A stretch of DNA of 64,000 nt from Actinoplanes missouriensis 431 (GTDB taxonomy: Bacteria; Actinomycetota; Actinomycetes; Mycobacteriales; Micromonosporaceae): NCBI RefSeq assembly GCF_000284295.1, contig NC_017093.1:8370001-8434000 (forward strand), written 5' to 3'. Under the pieces are notes generated by a model that saw only the letters and a list, made by a program, of their open reading frames with translations, had not been told where the DNA came from and did not search any database. The position numbers were made by a program, and so were the translations under genes. Shown in pieces: positions 59,606 to 64,000 of the stretch. Position 1 is the first letter of the stretch. Each line of letters opens with the position of its first letter.

Positions 59606-59863
59606 GCGCCCGGACCCTCCTGATCGGCGTCCTGGTCACCTCAACGTCGCCGCCCACCGGCGGCCGCCGGCATCCGATACCCCTGTCTTGTGACGGTGAA
59701 CCGGGACCGGCCCCTCCGGCGTATGTGACACCACGCCATCGGTCACTCGACCGTACACCGTAGGTACCGATTACGAACCCGTGAGCCCGGAGGGCGAACC
59801 CCCTGTACCCGGCGGTTAGTACGGGCGGTCTCGGTGCAAAACCGCCCATAACGACTCTTACTG

Positions 59864-59888
59864 TGAACACGCTGGGAAAGCGTGTTCA
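59864..59888 (-). terminator. hpt terminator hairpin including its stop codon
   Basis: Perfect 10-bp arms (TGAACACGCT at 59864-59873, AGCGTGTTCA at 59879-59888) and a five-base loop. The minus-strand TGA stop of hpt is the first three bases of the stem. Another GGGCGGT/ACCGCCC hairpin follows at about 59823-59847. Together they separate hpt from the ftsH promoter region. Confidence 0.75.
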
Positions 59889-60461
59889 GCTACGGGCGTA
59901 CACCTCCGGCTTCAGCACCCCGACGTACGGCATCTCGCGGTAACGCTCCGCGAAGTCCAGCCCGTAACCCACCACGAACTCGCTGGGGATGTCGAAGCCC
60001 ACGTACTTGACCGGGACCTGCACCTTGACCGCGTCCGGCTTGCGGAACAGGGCCACCACCTCGACGCTCGCCGGCGAGCGCGACTCCAGGTACTTCATCA
60101 GCCAGGAGAGGGTCAGCCCGGAGTCCACGATGTCCTCGACCACCAGCACGTGGCGATCGGTGATGTCCCGGTCCAGGTCCTTGAGGATGCGCACCACACC
60201 GGAGGAGGTGGTGCCCTGCCCGTACGACGAGACGGCCATGAACTCCATCTCGGTCGACGGGCCGTGCCGGCCGAGTGCCCGGGCGAAATCAGCCATGAAC
60301 ATGACCGCGCCCTTCAGCACGCAGACCAGCAGGATTCCGTCTTTCGCGTCCGCGTGGTCCGCGGAGACCTGCTTGGCCAGCTCATCGATCTTCTCCCGGA
60401 TCTGCTCCTCCGAGATGATCACGTGGTCGATGTCGGCGTCGTACCAAGAACCATCAGCCAT
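59886..60461 (-). CDS. hpt: Hypoxanthine phosphoribosyltransferase
   Basis: Salvages hypoxanthine/guanine to IMP/GMP. The 191-residue enzyme has the PRPP-binding motif VLVVEDIVDSGLTLSWL, the flexible loop SSYGQGTTSSGVVRILKD and KYVGFDIPSEFVVGYGLDFA for base recognition. It is flanked by tilS upstream and ftsH downstream, a conserved order across many bacteria. Confidence 0.95.
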   Translation of the reverse strand: MADGSWYDADIDHVIISEEQIREKIDELAKQVSADHADAKDGILLVCVLKGAVMFMADFARALGRHGPSTEMEFMAVSSYGQGTTSSGVVRILKDLDRDITDRHVLVVEDIVDSGLTLSWLMKYLESRSPASVEVVALFRKPDAVKVQVPVKYVGFDIPSEFVVGYGLDFAERYREMPYVGVLKPEVYARS

Positions 60462-60525
60462 GGGCTAAGCCTGCCCCATGGAGGTTACCGATTGTCGAAC
60501 GGGGCCGGATTCCGACGAAGTGGCC

Positions 60526-61515
60526 TCACTTGATATGGGCCGGAACCACCCGAACGAGGCGATCCGCCCGGCGGCCCACGACTATCCCGTCCGGCAGGAA
60601 CACCGGTCCCTGACCGTGCCACTGGGTGATCAACGCGTCCATCGCCACCACGTGCCGGTACGCCAGCGCGCCACCCGGAGCGCCCAGCTCACGGGCCCAT
60701 CGGTGCAGCACCCGGCTGCGGATCGCGGCCGCCAGCCCGGCCAGGACGGGCACCGAGAGCCCCTCGGGGACGCTCGCCGACACCATCGCGGCGGCGGCCA
60801 GTTCGTCGAGCGCCTCGCTGTCCGCGGCGACGAGTGACGCGGTCCGTGCGAGGTTGCTCACCACGGCCGGGCCGAGCGCGTCCACCAGCACCGGCAGCAC
60901 CGAGGCGCGGACCCGGGACCGCGCGTACGCCGGGTCGCTGTTGTGCGGGTCCTCCCAGGGCGCCAGGCCGAGCGCCGCGCAGGCCTTGCGAGTGTCCGCC
61001 CGCGCCACGTCCAGCATCGGCCGCCGGAACACGCCGCGCCGCCCCGGCATCCCGGAGAGCCCGCGCGGACCGGCGCCCCGGGCCAGCGCGAGCAGCACGG
61101 TCTCGGCCTGGTCGTCGCGGGTGTGCCCGAGCAGCACCGCGGCCGCGCCCAGCTCGGTGGCGGCGGCGCTGAGCGCCTCGTACCGCGCGGTCCGGGCGGC
61201 TGCCTCCGGCCCGCCGGGCAGGCCGGCCACCGAGACGGTCTCGATCCGCACCGGGTCGAAGCCCGCGTCCCGGGCCCACGCGGCCACCGACCGGGCCCGG
61301 CGGTCCGAGCCCTCCTGCAGCCCGTGGTCCACCGTGACCAGACCGACCCGGGAGAACGAGCCCTGCTGGTTCAAGAACTGTGCGGCCGACGCCAGCGCGA
61401 GCGAGTCGGCGCCGCCCGAGCAGGCCACCAGCAGGAGCGCGTCGGAGGGCAGGTCGGCGAGGCCGCGGCGGACCGCGGTGCGGACGGCAGCGACCGGGGC
61501 CGGGATCCGGGCCAT
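60526..61515 (-). CDS. tilS: tRNA(Ile)-lysidine synthase
   Basis: Modifies the C34 wobble base of tRNA-Ile(CAU) to lysidine. The 329-residue protein carries the PP-loop ATPase motif VACSGGADSLALASAAQFL, VDHGLQEGSDRRARSVAAW and GHTRDDQAETVLLALARGAG. It is shorter than the E. coli protein and lacks the extended C-terminal tRNA domain, typical for actinobacteria. It starts four bases after the metalloprotease gene's stop. Confidence 0.95.
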   Translation of the reverse strand: MARIPAPVAAVRTAVRRGLADLPSDALLLVACSGGADSLALASAAQFLNQQGSFSRVGLVTVDHGLQEGSDRRARSVAAWARDAGFDPVRIETVSVAGLPGGPEAAARTARYEALSAAATELGAAAVLLGHTRDDQAETVLLALARGAGPRGLSGMPGRRGVFRRPMLDVARADTRKACAALGLAPWEDPHNSDPAYARSRVRASVLPVLVDALGPAVVSNLARTASLVAADSEALDELAAAAMVSASVPEGLSVPVLAGLAAAIRSRVLHRWARELGAPGGALAYRHVVAMDALITQWHGQGPVFLPDGIVVGRRADRLVRVVPAHIK

Positions 61516-61518
61516 GGC

Positions 61519-62559
61519 CTAGTGGTGCACCCGGGCGACGTACGCGTCCGGGTCGCCCAGCTCCTCCAGCCGGGGCAGGGTGAGCGGCGACTCGAAGACC
61601 CGGTTGAAGCCGGTCATGCCGACCCGGTCGACGACTCCGTGCACGAACTTGCGCCCCTCCGCGTACTGCCGCATCTTGACCTCGATGCCGAGCAGGCGGC
61701 GGATCGCCTTCTCCAGCGGGTTCCCGCTCTCCCGGCGCCTGTTGAACTTCGCCCGGATCGAGTCGACCGACGGGATGACCTCCGGGCCGACGCCGTCCAT
61801 CACGAACTCGGCGTGGCCCTCGAGGAGGGTCATCAGCGCGGTCAGCCGGTCCAGCACGGCGCTCTGCGCCGGAGTCTGCACGATGTCCAGCACCGAGGCC
61901 CGGCTCTCCGGGTCGCGGACCGCCTCGGAGAGCGTGGCGACACCACGGCGCAGCCGCTCCAGGATGTGCTCGCCGCCCTGCGAGGCGTCGACGAACGCCT
62001 GCACCTCGCCGAGGAAGTAGCCCCGCATCCAGGGCACCGCGGTGAACTGTGTGCGGTGCGTCACCTCGTGCAGGCAGACCCAGAGCCGGAAGTCGCGGGA
62101 GTCGGCGCCGATCTTCCGTTCCACCTCGACGATGTTCGGCGCGTTCAGCAGCAGCTGACCGGGCTCGCCGGAGAACACCTCGTATTGCCCGAGGACACGA
62201 CCGGAGAGGTACGCCAGGATGGTCCCGGCCTGCACCCCGGTGACCCGGGAGCCGATCGCGTCGGCGAGCGGGCCGGGCGGGCTGTCCCCGGCGATCCGGC
62301 TCACCAGCGGGCCGATCACCCGCTGGAGGCCGGCGATGTTCACCTTGGCCCAGTCCCGCCGGTCCACCACGCGCACCGGCGGAACCTCCACCTGCGAGGT
62401 CAAGCCGGTATACGCCGCCACGTGCCCCGCCGCTTCCTCGGTGAGTGCCCGCAGCTCGGCAACCACCTGCGTGGCCTCCTCGAGGGAGACCGCGGGGCCG
62501 GTCTTGGAGAGCGCGCCCGCGGTGGCGGCGGCCAGATCCCAGTCAACGAACTGCGCCAT
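61519..62559 (-). CDS. Zinc-dependent metalloprotease-like protein (DUF2342)
   Basis: A 346-residue protein of the coenzyme F420 biosynthesis-associated or DUF2342 family. It contains the zinc motif HEVTH in LWVCLHEVTHRTQFTAVPW, with the more distant glutamates in TLLEGHAEFVMDGVG likely the third ligand region. Cytoplasmic; substrate unknown. It corresponds by family and position to Rv3626c. The start is the ATG at MAQFVDWDLAAATAG; the upstream extension is unlike the family. Confidence 0.9.
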   Translation of the reverse strand: MAQFVDWDLAAATAGALSKTGPAVSLEEATQVVAELRALTEEAAGHVAAYTGLTSQVEVPPVRVVDRRDWAKVNIAGLQRVIGPLVSRIAGDSPPGPLADAIGSRVTGVQAGTILAYLSGRVLGQYEVFSGEPGQLLLNAPNIVEVERKIGADSRDFRLWVCLHEVTHRTQFTAVPWMRGYFLGEVQAFVDASQGGEHILERLRRGVATLSEAVRDPESRASVLDIVQTPAQSAVLDRLTALMTLLEGHAEFVMDGVGPEVIPSVDSIRAKFNRRRESGNPLEKAIRRLLGIEVKMRQYAEGRKFVHGVVDRVGMTGFNRVFESPLTLPRLEELGDPDAYVARVHH

Positions 62560-62618
62560 GCAGCCCACCGTACCCGTGTGGAACCAACCGGCCCTCCGGT
62601 GAAACCCCGGGTCCGTCC

Positions 62619-64000
62619 TCAGCAGCCGCACGCCACCAGCCGTGCCGCGATCTTGTCGAGCGCCGCGCGGGCGGTCACCGCGTTCGCCCCGCCGACCGCC
62701 ATGATCGCGAAGGCGAGCACCCGGCCGTCCTTGGTGACGAGCACCCCGGCGAGGGTGTTCACGCCGCTCAGCGACCCGGTCTTGGCCCGGACGATGCCCT
62801 GCGCGGTCTGGTTCGGGCTGGGCACCACGAACCGGGTACGCAGCGTGCCGGACCAGCCGGCCACCGGTAGCCCGTTGAACATCGCGCTCAGGCTGGCGTT
62901 CTTGCCGCTCGCCGCGAGAGCGAGGGTCTGCACCAGCATGGTCGGGCTGATCCCGTTGTTCCGGGAGAGCCCGCTGCCGTCGTACAGATTGGCCTCGTCG
63001 GCCGGAAGGCCCAGCTCGCGCAGCTTCTCGATCATGGCCTCGGCGGTGTTCTCGAAGCTCGCCGCGGGCTTGCCGGCGGCGAGCGGCACCTGCCGCGCCA
63101 CCGCCTCGGCCAGCACGTTGTCGCTCTGCTGCAGCATCCAGTCGACGATCTGCACGAGCGGCGCCGAGCTGACCCGGCCGAGCTCCTTGCCGGGCGTCCA
63201 GGTGGTCCCGGCGGCGGCCGACGCGCCGGGCGCCGGGCTGCTGCCGGACTCGGCGAGCTGCGGCGCCTCGGTGGCCCGCACCGACGTGGAGGTCGCGTCG
63301 ATCGCCTTCGCGAACAGCTTGCCGGCCGCGTTCGCCGGGTTCGCGTACCGCGGGTCGCCGCCGAAGTCGTTGTGCACCGGGTCGATCCGGCCGCCGTTGG
63401 TCATGAACGGCTGGATCCGGGCCACCTGGCCCTCCGCGATGTCACCGGACCCCCATCCGGTGGCCGTCTCCGGACCGTCGTAGAGCGACATGTCCACGAA
63501 CACCTGGGTGGCCTGGGTGCCGCCCAGCGACTCCTTCACCTGCTCGGCGAGCGTGTCCAGCCGCGCCGCGCCGGGGAACAGCTGGTTTTCGTCCACCGAC
63601 ATGGTCGCGTCACCGGCCCCGATGATCACGACCTCACCCGGGTTCTCGCCGGCCACCACGCGGGTGACCATCCGGTAGGCCGGCCCGCGCGCGGCCAGGG
63701 CGGTCGCCGCGGTCAGCAGCTTGGTGGTCGAGGCCGGCGTGGTCGGCACGTCGGCGTTCTTCGCGTAGAGCACGCTCCCGGACGCCGGGTCCAGCACCGA
63801 GACGTGCACCGTGTCCCCGAGCGCGCCCGCGCTCACCAGCGGGTCGAGCGCCGCCTCCACCGCAGCGGTGTCCGGCGTCGTGCCACCCGTCTCGGCGGCG
63901 GCGAGCACCGGTGTCGGCGTGGGCTCCGGCGGGATCGGCGCGGCGCTGGGCGAGCTTGCCGCATCGGCGCCGAGCCATCCGTCGACAGGCCCGGGCCGCA
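62619..64000 (-). CDS. dacB: D-alanyl-D-alanine carboxypeptidase/endopeptidase (PBP4 type), partial
   Basis: Trims peptidoglycan peptides. The three penicillin-binding motifs are present: S-x-x-K in TTPASTTKLLTAATALAA, S-D-N in DWMLQQSDNVLAEAVAR and K-T-G in GIVRAKTGSLSGVNTLAG. The frame remains open to the window end, upstream of the catalytic domain as a Pro/Ala/Thr-rich linker (AAPIPPEPTPTP), so the signal peptide or membrane anchor lies beyond the window. The segment GSSPAPGASAAAGTTWTPG is a low-complexity insert. It lies upstream of the metalloprotease gene. Confidence 0.93.
   Translation of the reverse strand, partial: RPGPVDGWLGADAASSPSAAPIPPEPTPTPVLAAAETGGTTPDTAAVEAALDPLVSAGALGDTVHVSVLDPASGSVLYAKNADVPTTPASTTKLLTAATALAARGPAYRMVTRVVAGENPGEVVIIGAGDATMSVDENQLFPGAARLDTLAEQVKESLGGTQATQVFVDMSLYDGPETATGWGSGDIAEGQVARIQPFMTNGGRIDPVHNDFGGDPRYANPANAAGKLFAKAIDATSTSVRATEAPQLAESGSSPAPGASAAAGTTWTPGKELGRVSSAPLVQIVDWMLQQSDNVLAEAVARQVPLAAGKPAASFENTAEAMIEKLRELGLPADEANLYDGSGLSRNNGISPTMLVQTLALAASGKNASLSAMFNGLPVAGWSGTLRTRFVVPSPNQTAQGIVRAKTGSLSGVNTLAGVLVTKDGRVLAFAIMAVGGANAVTARAALDKIAARLVACGC

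Overview
The window is a high-GC actinobacterial chromosome segment. GTG starts are common, stop and start codons often overlap as ATGA or GTGA, and the gene set (carD, disA, lsr2, clpC, a type III PKS/UbiA cluster) points to Micromonosporaceae, most likely Actinoplanes or a close relative. From memory of the Mycobacterium tuberculosis map, much of the backbone follows the order carD-ispD-ispF, radA-disA, mutY, clpC1-lsr2-lysS, coaX, panD-panC-DUF2520, folK-folB-folP, folE-ftsH, hpt, tilS, metalloprotease and dacB. No tRNA, rRNA, CRISPR array, transposase, integrase or phage gene was found.

Layout. 0-9.2 kb: a ROK regulator, poorly characterised membrane and TPR proteins, an F420/FMN-type PPOX protein, the MEP-pathway genes ispF and ispD, carD, and a membrane-anchored thioredoxin-like protein. 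9.5-13.9 kb: a small biosynthetic cluster (type III polyketide synthase, acyl-CoA dehydrogenase homologue, methyltransferase, UbiA prenyltransferase) resembling the agq alkyl-hydroquinone cluster of Actinoplanes missouriensis, with an unrecognised gene coupled to the PKS. 14-21.5 kb: lipoprotein, radA, disA, 2'-5' RNA ligase-like protein, def, an ACT protein, mutY and a DUF4291 protein. 21.8-33.4 kb (minus strand): clpC, lsr2, lysS, coaX, nadC, nadB, panD, panC and a DUF2520 dehydrogenase, covering NAD, pantothenate/CoA and proteostasis functions. 33.7-35.9 kb: a MidA/NDUFAF7-type methyltransferase overlapping an orphan nuoD paralogue. 35.9-41.9 kb (minus strand): a disordered membrane protein, membrane proteins, an orphan ABC-type permease, DUF3180, folK, folB and folP.

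The most unusual part lies between folP and folE, which are usually close together. About 15 kb there carries two envelope systems. The first (42.2-50.7 kb) is a tightly overlapping plus-strand operon for a type IV secretion-like machine: small pilin-like membrane protein, PrgI/VirB3-like protein, a 28-codon ORF, VirB4-like ATPase, VirB6/TrbL-like polytopic protein, a VirB8/TcpC-like protein, a transglycosylase plus M23 peptidase, and an unknown. No relaxase, coupling ATPase or integrase is visible. The second (51.2-56.9 kb) is a type VII secretion-like module: a YbaB/EbfC-like protein, a WXG100-like protein, a WXG100-domain protein with a toxin-like C-terminus and a possible immunity gene on the minus strand, and on the plus strand an FtsK/EssC-type ATPase, a membrane protein and a small helical protein.

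The right end (56.9-64 kb, minus strand) returns to the backbone: folE, ftsH, hpt, tilS, a zinc metalloprotease and dacB, which runs off the window.

Several short tandem arrays lie in or beside genes (three with an 18-bp period and one with a 9-bp period). Strong inverted repeats follow clpC, lsr2 and hpt, and three DnaA-box-like sites lie between clpC and lsr2.
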